64,000 bases of DNA from Gigantopelta aegis (Eukaryota; Mollusca; Gastropoda; Neomphalida; Peltospiridae). The DNA lies in contig NC_054708.1 of NCBI RefSeq assembly GCF_016097555.1, forward strand, positions 20,190,460 to 20,254,459. The letters run 5' to 3'. Under the pieces are notes generated by a model. That model saw only the letters and a list, made by a program, of their open reading frames with translations, had not been told where the DNA came from and made no database searches. The translations under genes and the position numbers were made by a program. Positions within the stretch are counted from its first letter, which is position 1. Every line of letters starts with the position of its first letter. Below, in pieces: positions 1 through 11,462 of the stretch.

Positions 1-818
1 AATAAGGACATTACAAGCTAAGTAGATTGTGTGTCTTGTATGCAGCAGTGTGCATATGAATGACAGGTAATCTTTCAATGTTAATTATCTAATTACACCA
101 TTACATGCAGATTCATATCAAATATTATTTCCTAATACAATTATGAATTAAAATTTTTAAAAAGATTAAGAGCAGTCTCAGTTTATTTAACTGAAATCTA
201 AATGTTAAAAAAAATGTCCCCTCCTAAACGAAATTGCCATTTTCACACTGCATTGTTTGAAAGCTTATATAACTGCTAATACTAATGCAATCAACATTAT
301 TTTTAACTAGTATTCTAAAAAACATTGAAATGTCTTTTCTAATTCAGTTATAGACATTCTGTTTGAAGATTAGTATTTAATGGTTTCTGTTTAACATAAA
401 TCATTTTTAAATAGAAGAATATTGCTAAAATATTACCAAAATTTTTCAGAAAACTTCAAATCCTTGGCCTTATTAATGAAAACAGTTTCCTATTTAAAAA
501 ACACACCTCAGTTTATCTTTAGAAATGTATCACATAAAAGCTTATGATTATGCTGTACCTATGTGTCCTCATATGTTTTATGCTGTGCATGTAATCATAT
601 CACTGATTATTTTATAAACCGTAACAGCTGTAGGTCCAATTTTTTATAAAACATTTCACTAGTCATATTTCTTTTTAAAAATATTGTTTTTTTATAGATT
701 GCTGCATAGTTCATTTTTGGGTCCCAGTGCCCATATACGTTAAAGATAGTCTTACATCTTGTCTTAAGTTTTACATACATCTGGTTCTTGGTCATGAATG
801 TGCTACATTGTATTACAG
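1..818 (+). other. Intron sequence upstream of the last DNMT1 exon
   Basis: AT-rich sequence with no coding signal on either strand. It ends in a pyrimidine stretch and the acceptor AG at 817-818, directly before the DNMT1 terminal exon, so it is read as the 3' part of the last DNMT1 intron. No repeat was recognised in it. Confidence 0.7.
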
Positions 819-1058
819 GTGGGAAATGCTGTTCCTCCTCCAATGGCCAGACAGATTGGTCTGGAGATCAAGAAGTGTTTAGTATGGAAAACAAATGAGA
901 CCAAGACTGAAACCAAAGTCAAAGAAGAAACGACGGTTGATGTCAAACAAGAAAATGGTGAAACTAACCACACTGCTGAAACCATGGAGGAAGAGTTGAA
1001 ACCACAGTCATCGGCAGCAGTTGTCTCCCCTACCAAACCTGGCTCATCTGGATGCTGA
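819..1058 (+). CDS. DNMT1: DNA (cytosine-5)-methyltransferase 1, C-terminal exon
   Basis: This is the last coding exon of the maintenance DNA methyltransferase, which copies CpG methylation onto the new strand after replication in the nucleus. An acceptor at 817-818 opens the exon in phase 0 and it codes 79 residues to a TGA. It begins VGNAVPPPMARQIGLEIKKC, which is conserved motif X of cytosine-5 methyltransferases (GN.VPPP.A..IG.EI) as it ends animal DNMT1. A charged, low-complexity tail rich in K, E and T follows (KVKEE, MEEELK) and ends in GSSGC; vertebrate DNMT1 also has a short Lys/Glu-rich tail after motif X. All earlier exons lie to the left of the window. Other C5 methyltransferases share motif X, but the wording of the motif plus the KVKEE-type tail fits DNMT1 best. 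Confidence 0.93.
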   Translation: MGNAVPPPMARQIGLEIKKCLVWKTNETKTETKVKEETTVDVKQENGETNHTAETMEEELKPQSSAAVVSPTKPGSSGC

Positions 1059-1499
1059 TTTGTTTATCCGATTCACATTTGGATCATGTTGACAATTTCA
1101 CTTGCGTACGTTTTTAAAGTGATTCTTTGATTACAAACATTACAATTTTCATTGTATAATTGGAGCTATATTTGTGCTATGAAAGTTGAGAAGTTTTTTT
1201 GTAACCATTTTTAAGTAATGTGTTGTATATAGGTTAGCCATGTAATCGGACATGCATATTAGAGATGAAAGACATTTGTGTGTCAGAATCATCACATAAA
1301 GCAGATAATAACTGTGCTTTTGTTATTAGGTTTACTGGAAGACCAATATGTGGCCTTATGTTAATGGCAGAAGAATATTTAACACAAACATTGTACATAA
1401 TTGTTTTCGAAAACAACATTGTCAATCAAAATCACTAATAATGTTATTTATTTAATCTAATGTGCAGGCCACAAAATAATTCAGCAGGTTTTAGCAATC
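1059..1499 (+). other. Probable DNMT1 3' untranslated region
   Basis: AT-rich non-coding sequence directly after the DNMT1 stop. The first AATAAA on this strand after the stop is at 1533-1538, inside the first copy of the tandem repeat that follows, so the repeat may supply the polyadenylation signal. This is inference from position only. Confidence 0.4.
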
Positions 1500-1893
1500 T
1501 GAACAAATATTTAATGTGTATATATATAGGAAAATAAATCATGCAAATGTAATGGCACCACCACCTTAAATTGAAATATGTTGGTATTATTAGCATTGGA
1601 ATCATTTTTAGAAGTCCTACCACCATAAAAACAAATATTTAACATGTGTATATATATATGAAAATAAATCATTCAAATTTAATGGCACCACCACCTTAAA
1701 TTGAAATATGTTGGTATTATTAGCATTGGAATCATTTTTAGAAGTCCTACCACCATAAAAAACAAATATTTAACATGTGTGTATATATATATGAAAATAA
1801 ATCATTCAAATTTAATGGCACCACCACCTTAAATTGAAATATGTTGGTATTATTAGCATTGGAATAATTTTAAGAAGTCCTACCACCATAAAA
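1500..1893. repeat. Three-copy tandem repeat, about 131 bp per unit
   Basis: Three nearly identical units start near 1500, 1631 and 1761. Each begins ACAAATATTTAA, runs through a short (TA)n tract and GAAAATAAATCAT, and ends GTCCTACCACCATAAAA. The second and third copies match each other more closely than the first, as expected from two successive duplications. The (TA)n length varies between copies. Each copy carries an AATAAA. Confidence 0.9.
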
Positions 1894-2261
1894 ACAGTGA
1901 GTGCATACTCAATCTCACTACCTCATGTACAATATTTGGAAAAGCCCTGACAAAAATTATCATTATTTAATCATTTCATTTTTGACAATGTAAACTTGTA
2001 CATATTATGTGAATCACAAATATTTAAGTCATTCAAGTTTGCAGATCATCTTCATAATCGATTGCATATTTTTAGCTTCTTTTGTTGTTGTTTTTTGTAA
2101 AGAGTTGCAGTGTCCATGCTGAAATATTTTCATGGTATTTAGAGATATTACACACATTACAAGGCTTTTAACTAATGGCCCTGAATTATGGCCATCAGTC
2201 GAAGGGATAATTTGTGGTTTTAATATTTGTTGCAAAAGTTACTGGGTTAAAATTGCTGTTG

Positions 2262-2515
2262 GGAGGCTTCAGTGGTACAGTGGTTAAGCCATCGGTCTAC
2301 AGGCTGGTAGGTACAGGGTTCGCAGCCCGGCATCGGCTCCAACCCAGAGCGAGTTCTTGAGGGCTCAATGGGTAGAGGTGTAAGACCACTACACCCTCTT
2401 CTCTCTCACTAACCAACTAACAACTAACCCACTGTCCTGGACAGATAGCAGAGGTGTGTGCCCAGGACAGTGTGCTTGAACCTTAATTGGGTATAAACAC
2501 AGAAATAAGTTGAAA
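2262..2515 (+). mobile_element. tRNA-headed SINE
   Basis: The 5' part has pol III promoter-like boxes: an A-box-like GTGGTTAAGCCATCGGTC and a B-box-like GGTTCGCAGCCC. The body follows (CTCAATGGGTAG, then CTAACCAACTAACAACTAACCC) and the 3' end reads GTATAAACACAGAAATAAG. Related copies lie at 30129-30620 (+) and 43215-43372 (-). Confidence 0.8.
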
Positions 2516-2796
2516 TGGAAGGCTTAAAATTGCCAAAGATAAGCATTTTGACTACGGCAAAAACATTTCAAAATTGCTATAGGTAACAAATTTTTAACTT
2601 CGAATCCTGCGTTACCTTGATTTCTTTCACATTTTTAGTGTTCATTTACTGTTTAAATAACCGACATGTGACATTTTCAGTGTTCAATCTCTTGTATTTA
2701 CCTTTATCTGACATTCTGTTAAACAAACGACAATGCAATTTATTTGTATTGAACATAATTTGTTGTTCATGGACCACAGTGCATTGTGATATTTGT

Positions 2797-2985
2797 GAAA
2801 AGTATTATCAGTTTCTAAGCCATAGTGCTAACCTGTATTTCAAAGTAGCAAGGTATGTGTTTATCCCACAGTATGTTCAAAAAGGTATGTTCTTGTTATC
2901 ACATAACACATGTTAAAGTTTAAACAGCAAACCACCGAAGAATATTTTATATGTATTTGATAGGCATTTAGAGTGTCCCAATAAT
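2797..2985 (+). repeat. Dispersed repeat, inverted relative to 21056-21245
   Basis: This stretch matches the reverse complement of 21056-21245 at high identity over about 185 bp (shared words: CAGTTTCTAAGCCATAG..CTAACCTGTATTTC and CAGCAAACCACCGAAGAATATT). One copy ends GTGTCCCAATAAT and the other starts ATTGGGACAC. Parallel peptides can be read from both copies, but the similarity is at the nucleotide level and neither has a start or splice context. Type of element unknown. Confidence 0.75.
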
Positions 2986-3244
2986 ACAAAATTTTCATTA
3001 TATTGTATTTAAACAGCCCAGACTACATTAAATTAGCTGTGCATGATTCACCTTCATTTGTTTATGCATTCCTGTTACATAGTACATAACATTTTTAGTT
3101 TTGTTCATATTGCTAGTTTTGTCAAATAAAATGTATAATATTGAACATGGTTTGTTGTAATCACACATATCTTTCTTGGGATATATTGATCTACAGAGCA
3201 ATCTAGCTGCCATTCAAGTACATGGTAAATGGGTCATTGAATTT

Positions 3245-3640
3245 AATGTGATTTAATGATTTTTATACACCCGTCTTTGATGGATCCTATGTGCTCTAGT
3301 GGTGTGTTAAAACAAATTAATGTGACGGGTCCTATTATTGTATGGTATATGTATGTCAAGTCTGTCCATTGGTAAACTATTAGTTTCCAGAGCATATATG
3401 ATCATCAAACCTTGCATGCAAGTACAACTTCAGATAGTGGTGTCGTATACCATAACTAGGTCATTGTGACCTACTTTTCACACATTACTGCACATTAAAG
3501 AAAATCCTTGTTCTGAATATATCTTCGTTATCAATTCATATAGGATCATGAAACCTTGCATGCAAGTACAACTTCAGATGGTGCCATAATTAGGTCACAG
3601 CAACCTACTTTTGATGGGCATATGTACCTCACAGGTATTC
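3245..3640. repeat. Degenerate dispersed repeat (ACCCGTC..ACGGGTCCTATTA family) with two internal subcopies
   Basis: Two diverged subcopies (about 3397-3480 and 3540-3612) share CCTTGCATGCAAGTACAACT followed by a GGTCA..GACCTACTTTT-like core. The left part (TATACACCCGTCTTTGATGG..GGTCCTATTATTGTATGGTAT) matches the reverse of 28060-28135. A SINE-tail-like fragment (GTGCTCTAGTGGTGTG) lies at about 3290-3320, suggesting a later insertion. Confidence 0.6.
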
Positions 3641-3960
3641 TGTTGTTGGGGAGTATTTTGGGAGGTTAATTGCCCATTTTCAAATGAATCGTCTTGATCC
3701 AATACAGTAAAACCTGTCTTAAGCGGTCACACAAGGGAGTAGTCACATATACAGTCTTTAAAACTTGTGTTTGGGTGGGGTTTTTTTTGCCGTCTATGCT
3801 GTACTGACAATAAATTAACTTTTGACATGTCGCCTCCAGAAATAAGGTGATTAGAATGTATTAATTTCACCGTTCTCAATATGTTTGTTTCCTACTCCAT
3901 GCAGTGTATTGTCATAGTGGATTTACAAATGTCAAGCTTAGTCTAACCAAAGGCAATTAG

Positions 3961-4344
3961 AAAGAAAGAAATGTTTTATTTAACGATGCACTCAACACAT
4001 TTTATTTACGGTTATATGGCGTCAGACATAATATGGTTAAGGACCACACAGATTTTGAGAGGAAACCCGCTGTCACCACTACATGGGCTACTCTTTCCGA
4101 TTAGCAGCAAGGGATCTTTTATTTGCACTTCCCACAGGCAGGACCGCACAAACCATGGCCTTTGTTGAACCAGTTATAGATCACTGGTCAGTGCAAGTGG
4201 TTTACACCTACCCATTGAGCTTTGCGGAGCACTCACTCAGGGTTTGGAGTCGGTATCTGGATTAAAAATCCCGTGCCTCGACTGAGATCCGAACCCAGTA
4301 CCTACCAGCCTGAAGACCGATGGCCTAACCACGACGCCAGTCCA
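3961..4344 (-). mobile_element. SINE type A, full length, with 14-bp target-site duplication
   Basis: The reversed copy runs from its tail (CTTTCTTTCTTT-like, GTTAAATAAAACATTTC in sense) to its tRNA-like head (GGCGTCGTGGTTAGGCCATC). The target-site duplication CCAAAGGCAATTAG is exact on both sides (3946-3959 and about 4342-4355). Sister copies are at 20685-21055 and 51973-52345. A 14-bp perfect duplication suggests a fairly recent L1-type insertion. Confidence 0.88.
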
Positions 4345-4359
4345 AAGGCAATTAGATGC

Positions 4360-7300
4360 ATTCCAGTTATACTTTCTTAATTGATACACAGTGGTGATGT
4401 CAGGACTGAATGGGTATTAGTATTCCTGAAGGTGTGAAGATTGGTTATTCCAGTTATACTTTCTTAATTGATACACAGTGGTGAATGGGTACTAGTATTC
4501 CTGAAGGTGTGAAGATTGGTTATTCCAGTTATACTTTCTTAATTGATACACAGTGGTGAATGGGTACTAGTATTCCTGAAGGTGTGAAGATTGGTTATTC
4601 CAGTTATACTTTCTTAATTGATACACAGTGGTGAATGGGTACTAGTATTCCTGAAGGTGTGAAGATTGGTTATTCCAGTTATACTTTCTTAATTGATACA
4701 CAGTGGTGATGTCAGGACTGAATGGGTATTAGTATTCCTGAAGGTGTGAAGATTGGTTATTCCAGTTATACTTTCTTAATTGATACACAGTGGTGAATGG
4801 GTACTAGTATTCCTGAAGGTGTGAAGATTGGTTATTCCAGTTATACTTTCTTAATTGATACACAGTGGTGAATGGGTACTAGTATTCCTGAAGGTGTGAA
4901 GATTGGTTATTCCAGTTATACTTTCTTAATTGATACACAGTGGTGAATGGGTACTAGTATTCCTGAAGGTGTGAAGATTGGTTATTCCAGTTATACTTTC
5001 TTAATTGATACACAGTGGTGATGTCAGGACTGAATGGGTATTAGTATTCCTGAAGGTGTGAAGATTGGTTATTCCAGTTATACTTTCTTAATTGATACAC
5101 AGTGGTGAATGGGTACTAGTATTCCTGAAGGTGTGAAGATTGGTTATTCCAGTTATACTTCTTAATTGATACACAGTGGTGAATGGGTACTAGTATTCCT
5201 GAAGGTGTGAAGATTGGTTATTCCAGTTATACTTTCTTAATTGATACACAGTGGTGAATGGGTACTAGTATTCCTGAAGGTGTGAAGATTGGTTATTCCA
5301 GTTATACTTCTTAATTGATACACAGTGGTGATGTCAGGACTGAATGGGTATTAGTATTCCTGAAGGTGTGAAGATTGGTTATTCCAGTTATACTTTCTTA
5401 ATTGATACACAGTGGTGAATGGGTACTAGTATTCCTGAAGGTGTGAAGATTGGTTATTCCAGTTATACTTTCTTAATTGATACACAGTGGTGAATGGGTA
5501 CTAGTATTCCTGAAGGTGTGAAGATTGGTTATTCCAGTTATACTTTCTTAATTGATACACAGTGGTGAATGGGTACTAGTATTCCTGAAGGTGTGAAGAT
5601 TGGTTATTCCAGTTATACTTTCTTAATTGATACACAGTGGTGAATGGGTACTAGTATTCCTGAAGGTGTGAAGATTGGTTATTCCAGTTATACTTTCTTA
5701 ATTGATACACAGTGGTGAATGGGTACTAGTATTCCTGAAGGTGTGAAGATTGGTTATTCCAGTTATACTTTCTTAATTGATACACAGTGGTGATGTCAGG
5801 ACTGAATGGGTACTAGTATTCCTGAAGGTGTGAAGATTGGTTATTCCAGTTATACTTTCTTAATTGATACACAGTGGTGAATGGGTACTAGTATTCCTGA
5901 AGGTGTGAAGATTGGTTATTCCAGTTATACTTTCTTAATTGATACACAGTGGTGATGTCAGGACTGAATGGGTACTAGTATTCCTGAAGGTGTGAAGATT
6001 GGTTATTCCAGTTATACTTTCTTAATTGATACACAGTGGTGAATGGGTACTAGTATTCCTGAAGGTGTGAAGATTGGTTATTCCAGTTATACTTTCTTAA
6101 TTGATACACAGTGGTGAATGGGTACTAGTATTCCTGAAGGTGTGAAGATTGGTTATTCCAGTTATACTTTCTTAATTGATACACAGTGGTGAATGGGTAC
6201 TAGTATTCCTGAAGGTGTGAAGATTGGTTATTCCAGTTATACTTTCTTAATTGATACACAGTGGTGAATGGGTACTAGTATTCCTGAAGGTGTGAAGATT
6301 GGTTATTCCAGTTATACTTTCTTAATTGATACACAGTGGTGATGTCAGGACTGAATGGGTACTAGTATTCCTGAAGGTGTGAAGATTGGTTATTCCAGTT
6401 ATACTTTCTTAATTGATACACAGTGGTGAATGGGTACTAGTATTCCTGAAGGTGTGAAGATTGGTTATTCCAGTTATACTTTCTTAATTGATACACAGTG
6501 GTGATGTCAGGACTGAATGGGTACTAGTATTCCTGAAGGTGTGAAGATTGGTTATTCCAGTTATACTTTCTTAATTGATACACAGTGGTGAATGGGTACT
6601 AGTATTCCTGAAGGTGTGAAGATTGGTTATTCCAGTTATACTTTCTTAATTGATACACAGTGGTGAATGGGTACTAGTATTCCTGAAGGTGTGAAGATGG
6701 TTATTCCAGTTATACTTTCTTAATTGATACACAGTGGTGATGTCAGGACTGAATGGGTATTAGTATTCCTGAAGGTGTGAAGATTGGTTATTCCAGTTAT
6801 ACTTTCTTAATTGATACACAGTGGTGAATGGGTACTAGTATTCCTGAAGGTGTGAAGATTGGTTATTCCAGTTATACTTTCTTAATTGATACACAGTGGT
6901 GATGTCAGGACTGAATGGGTACTAGTATTCCTGAAGGTGTGAAGATTGGTTATTCCAGTTATACTTTCTTAATTGATACACAGTGGTGAATGGGTACTAG
7001 TATTCCTGAAGGTGTGAAGATTGGTTATTCCAGTTATACTTTCTTAATTGATACACAGTGGTGAATGGGTACTAGTATTCCTGAAGGTGTGAAGATTGGT
7101 TATTCCAGTTATACTTTCTTAATTGATACACAGTGGTGAATGGGTACTAGTATTCCTGAAGGTGTGAAGATTGGTTATTCCAGTTATACTTTCTTAATTG
7201 ATACACAGTGGTGATGTCAGGACTGAATGGGTACTAGTATTCCTGAAGGTGTGAAGATTGGTTATTCCAGTTATACTTTCTTAATTGATACACAGTGGTG

Positions 7301-7655
7301 AATGGGTACTAGTATTCCTGAAGGTGTGAAGATTGGTTATTCCAGTTATACTTTCTTAATTGATACACAGTGGTGATGTCAGGACTGAATGGGTACTAGT
7401 ATTCCTGAAGGTGTGAAGATTGGTTATTCCAGTTATACTTTCTTAATTGATACACAGTGGTGAATGGGTACTAGTATTCCTGAAGGTGTGAAGATTGGTT
7501 ATTCCAGTTATACTTTCTTAATTGATACACAGTGGTGAATGGGTACTAGTATTCCTGAAGGTGTGAAGATTGGTTATTCCAGTTATACTTTCTTAATTGA
7601 TACACTGTGGTGAATGGGTACTAGTATTCCTGAAGGTGTGAAGATTGGTTATTCC
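4360..7655. repeat. Large minisatellite, 42 units of 75 bp and 87 bp
   Basis: A 3.3-kb array of a near-identical unit starting ATTCCAGTTATACTTTCTTA. About 30 units are 75 bp. Twelve units carry a 12-bp insertion (ATGTCAGGACTG-like, after CAGTGGTG) and are 87 bp. Reading along the array, the numbers of short units after each long unit are 3,3,3,5,1,4,1,2,1,3,1,3. Five long units (near 4399, 4708, 5021, 5328 and 6738) read GGGTATTAG, and the other seven GGGTACTAG. Only a few 1-bp deletions occur. The array abuts the duplication of the SINE at 3961-4344. No long reading frame passes through it. Confidence 0.95.
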
Positions 7656-7777
7656 ATGCACCTTTTATTTTCACTTTAGTGTAGTTTTAAAAGGGGCCCT
7701 AATAGTAAGAACATTCGTTTATTTTGATTAACCATTTTAAAATAATGACTATTTTATAAATAAAAATTAGATCGTTT

Positions 7778-8940
7778 GTTTTGTTTAACGACACCACTAG
7801 AGCACATTGATTTATTGGCCACAGACCACAATTAATTATGCTATGTTTCTATAACATTTTTATTAATATCAGCAGGCCCATGGATTTTTGTATGTACCTT
7901 TGCCTACCTGGGGCAAACATACCCTGAAAAGGACAACCCCTGTTGTCCAGCTCTTTCTCCCAGGATATTGGTTTAAACAAACTCGCCCACTAAACCTGGC
8001 CGGAGTACACCCATTTTACACAAAAAGTACTACTTTTGCATGGACCGGAATTACCACAAACATCTTCAATGTCAACAAATTACACGTTTACAAACTGCAT
8101 GCTCTCCCCTGTCAACTTCAGTCAAATAGTTTCCACTTTAAAGCTGTCCGCAGACTACATGCACGGACAAATTTCCTGATAACTCTGATCATTGTCCTAT
8201 TAATCATCGACTATTGAATGTCAAACATATGGTCATTTTGACACAGTCAGAGAGGAAACCTGCTACATTTTTTCATTAGTAGCAAAGGATCTTTTATATG
8301 CACCCAATCTAATTAAAATTATCTCCACTGGTTAATTACTATTACCTGTGGATCTAACAGCACCCCATTGGAGCTCATGACCTTTCATTCGGCCGATCAA
8401 AACCTTACTTGCAAAATCATGCCAGTGATTTGAAAAGAATTTGAAAACATTCGGGATTATACCAAGGGTATACGAAATGATTCAGGTGAATTACAAAGTA
8501 TGCCGGAAACTAATTTCAATATAAAATTTTATATAAAATTTGTTTCAAGACGAAAATAAACCTGTGGTGATATAACCATAAAATCTGTTTATACTAGTAT
8601 ACAATCCAGAGTTTATTACTGCACTTTTCCCCCCAGTTTTTTTAAATGTTGAAATAGACCAACAAGTTCGCCTATTGCATAAATAGTCTCGCCCGATATT
8701 TTTAGAATTTGTATACTCCCGAATAACGCTATAAAAGGCGAAGTGTAATTGGTCGATATTTGAATTGTTATTTATAGGTGAAATGTCACCTGGACATCGG
8801 AGTCCACGCAATGCTGTTAGATCTACTAGTTGACCAGTAGAGTTAATTTTAATCAGATTGATATGCACCATCCCACAAACAGGATAGCACATACCACATC
8901 CTTTAATATACCAGTCGTGGTGCATTATTTTATAAATAAA
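7778..8940 (-). mobile_element. SINE type B, reversed, split by two insertions
   Basis: The tail (GTTTAACGACACCACTAGAG in window orientation) is at 7778-7816. The body resumes at about 8196 (AATCATCGACTATTGAATGTC) and runs to 8302. The central domain continues after the second insertion at 8861-8925 (CCCACAAACAGGATAGCACA). The first insert, about 7820-8195, is an unidentified sequence. The second, 8303-8860, is a separate inverted-repeat transposon. The pieces join in the order seen in intact type B SINEs such as 61541-61855. Confidence 0.75.
8303..8860. mobile_element. Non-autonomous DNA transposon (MULE-like) inside a SINE, 9-bp target duplication
   Basis: Terminal inverted repeats start CAATCTAATTAAAATTATCT at the left and, reversed, CAATCTGATTAAAATTAACT at the right, both followed by a CCACTGGT or CTACTGGT block. 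The element is flanked by ATATGCACC on both sides (8294-8302 and 8861-8869), a 9-bp duplication of SINE sequence. A 9-bp duplication is typical of Mutator-like elements, but the terminal sequence is not diagnostic. A small relative lies at 50121-50207. No transposase frame is seen. Confidence 0.7.
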
Positions 8941-8944
8941 TGAT

Positions 8945-10640
8945 TAAGTTTAGATTATCTTGTTGATTTGTACTGTTCATAGTCGGCTATTAATATTATA
9001 AAAAGTTGGGTTGATCTAACAAGATGGTGTGAGGTAAGCTATTAGGATCAATATATTACACCTCCTGTTACAATAATAGTAAACATTTACTTTGGCAGCT
9101 TAATACAGATATTTTAGCAATTTGGGATCCAATTTAGGTGGCCGCTGGCTGCGTTAGACAGGTGGCCGCTGGCTGCGTTAGACAGGTGGCCGCTTAATGC
9201 ATGTGACCGCTGATTACAGGTGACCGCCAGGACAGGTTTGACTACACACATTTACGTATGTTTTATAAAGTTGAGAATTTGACAGTTTTTATAAACAAGT
9301 TTTCCAATGGCAACGGCAAGAGTTAACGTGAACATTCAGAGCAAGCTGTTGTAGTGCACACCTATCTTGGGCACAAGAGCCGGCTCCTCCGTCCAGGACA
9401 GGAAAGGGGGGTGGGGGGGGGGGGGGGGGGGGGGGGGTGAAGGAGGGACTGTCTGCACTGGCAGGTGCAAGGGAGCACCAGCAGTCCAATCAAGTTTGGT
9501 AACAGGCGGAGGGTGGTATGGTGCTATGTAATTTGGAATGTCCCGTAGGATTAAGCCAAAGATACAATGGTGTGCATTTCAGTGAAGAAAATTTGGCACA
9601 ATTTTGATGGTCGTTCAAAATGTGAAAGGTAGAGTTTTCCAGAATACAATGTGCATTTCTATACATGTTGTGTATGTTGTGGGAAGCGGGTGTTCCCTCT
9701 AATTACCTTAACCAGACCAAATGTCAAAATAGTGATGTTGGACACAAAAGTAGCTGTAGCTTAAAAAAACATTTATATCCTTTCATTCTTTATTCTTGCC
9801 CACAGGTGCGAGTGATTGTTTTGTTTTGACAAATATATTTTATTTCTTTAGAAAAAACAAATGGATTGGACACCAGTTTTTCTCTACCTGAAAATTTTCT
9901 GTGAGGGTCTTCTGGAAAAAAGGTTTTGTCTCTGGAAATCGCTATTTAGTAGTAGTAGTGTATGTAGCAGCAGTGGGTTTCCTCTCTACTTTGACCAGTT
10001 TCAAAATGACCATGTTGGACACCAAACAGGTGTAGTTAAAATATATTAAGAAATTTATTTCCTCTCATTCTTTATTTTTGGACAACTCATGTTTTATAAT
10101 GAGTAGGCCTAAACAGGCATTTGCGAATCCCAGATTACGGGATGGAATCCCAAAATATCTTGTATAAAATATTTATAATTCTGGGGGAATGCTAAAACGA
10201 AATCCCCAAATTCAGTGTCTGGTAACATAAAGCAAAGCAATAACTGATTGGTCAAACAGTATACTGCAAATGAAAATAATACGAAGGAGCCAATCAACAA
10301 TTGCAACACAAAATTTGCCATTTTTATACCCCACCCCCACATCTACCCCAATTGTAACTCTGAAGACCCCTCTACAACAATGTAACTCTTCAATACCCCC
10401 TCCCACACATTCTGTGTCATGCAATTTGACCAATACTATATTTTCTGTGTATTTATATGGTTGTCTGCTTTGGTAATAAAATTAAATACTAAATTTAAAA
10501 AATCATGTTAGGGTACAAAATAGACAGTATTTTACTTTATGAATAAAAACGAAACATTCTTTTGAAAATGTTACACAGCTCTTGATAAACATCCCCTTCC
10601 TTCTCCATAATATCCTGTAATGCAACCCATGATAGGCCTA
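8945..10640. other. Intergenic, no gene seen
   Basis: AT-rich sequence with a short GC-rich tandem patch (9139-9230), a poly(G) run (about 9403-9437) and sequence at 9580-9630 that resembles 56430-56480 (TTTGGCRCAATTTTGATRGTCGTTC). No exon-like signal was found. Confidence 0.6.
9139..9230. repeat. Short GC-rich tandem repeat
   Basis: The unit CAGGTGGCCGCTGGCTGCGT(TAGA) is present about twice intact, followed by three decayed units keeping AGGTG(G/A)CCGC. It stands out in an AT-rich setting. The last unit runs into CAGGACAGGTTTGACTAC, which resembles the sequence near 3713 (AAAACCTGTCTTAAGCGGTC) in reverse. Confidence 0.7.
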
Positions 10641-10650
10641 CATCCTACTC

Positions 10651-10800
10651 CAGTGGCGTAGCGTGGGTTGCAGCGCCCGGGGCAAAGCAAGTATTGCGCC
10701 CCCTAACCAGTGGACCGTTGGCACTCCCAGAGTCCCTTTCACCAGTCCAGAATTTTGCGCTCAGAGCAATCGCCCTGGCCCCACCCACGCTACACCACTG
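10651..10800. mobile_element. 150-bp hAT-type MITE
   Basis: The 17-bp terminal inverted repeats are CAGTGGCGTAGCGTGGG at the left and its complement with one mismatch at the right (CCCACGCTACACCACTG). The 8-bp flanks TCCTACTC and CCCTACTC match at 7 of 8 positions. The 8-bp duplication and CAGTGG ends are typical of hAT superfamily MITEs. It has no coding capacity and is GC-rich compared with its surroundings. Confidence 0.85.
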
Positions 10801-11354
10801 CCCTACTCTACCCTTAAAAACATTACTACGTGTACCCAAAAGAGTACAGTGTCATGTTTACCAAAACCCACAAACGTATAATTGTGAAGTAGGACTATAA
10901 TCTTTTCATTTTATTACTCATATGGGCATTGAGATGTGGGTGAATATATGTTTTCTCTTTCACCGCTGATGTCATGACGTTAGTCTGGTGACCTCATCAG
11001 TTTCCTCAACTGTCAAGTCTCTCGTTGACGAGATTTTACAAACAACAGTGAATGTTTAGATAAATAAATTTAAAATAACAATTAAACATGCTCTAAACTA
11101 ATTTCTTTGTAGCTCATTCACTTCCCACCAGAAACATCAGTTCATTATAAATATGACCTCTCTTGCTTACATTTAATTCGTGTACCTAAAGATAGCTTTT
11201 GACATCATTGCTTTTCTTTCGTGATGTCATCAGTTTCCTCAGACTTTCACGTCTTGTATATTATATAGTTTGTACAGTGTAAGAAGTTTAAAGTTTAAGT
11301 TTCTAAACTATTTACACTATGGGTAATAAATACAATAATCCACTCGATACTCAG

Positions 11355-11462
11355 AATTTACGGATTATCTGTCCCTCGTGAAATTAATGTTGTCAGTCAC
11401 TTATTAAAGCTCGTGATTGACAACATTAATTTCACTCAGGACAGATAATCCATAATTCCTCG
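11355..11462. repeat. Near-perfect palindrome (hairpin) of about 105 bp
   Basis: The left arm GGATTATCTGTCC..TGAAATTAATGTTGTCA is matched by TGACAACATTAATTTCA..GGACAGATAATCC in the right arm, with a short loop around ACTTATTAAAGCTCGTG. It is probably a decayed snap-back MITE. It lies about 350 bp beyond the CUTA stop codon. Confidence 0.75.

Noticed and set aside
2617-2916. 99-codon frame on the + strand, partly conserved in the reversed repeat copy at 21072-21275.
   Set aside because: The shared peptide comes from a nearly identical dispersed repeat. No start, splice or family signature supports coding.
4360-7655. CRISPR-like array.
   Set aside because: Units are contiguous and near-identical, without unique spacers; the setting is eukaryotic.
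7888-8217. 109-codon + strand frame.
   Set aside because: It lies across the first insert and the body of an interrupted SINE. No recognisable domain.
8545-8925. 126-codon - strand frame.
   Set aside because: It spans the end of the 8303-8860 transposon and SINE central sequence; open by chance.
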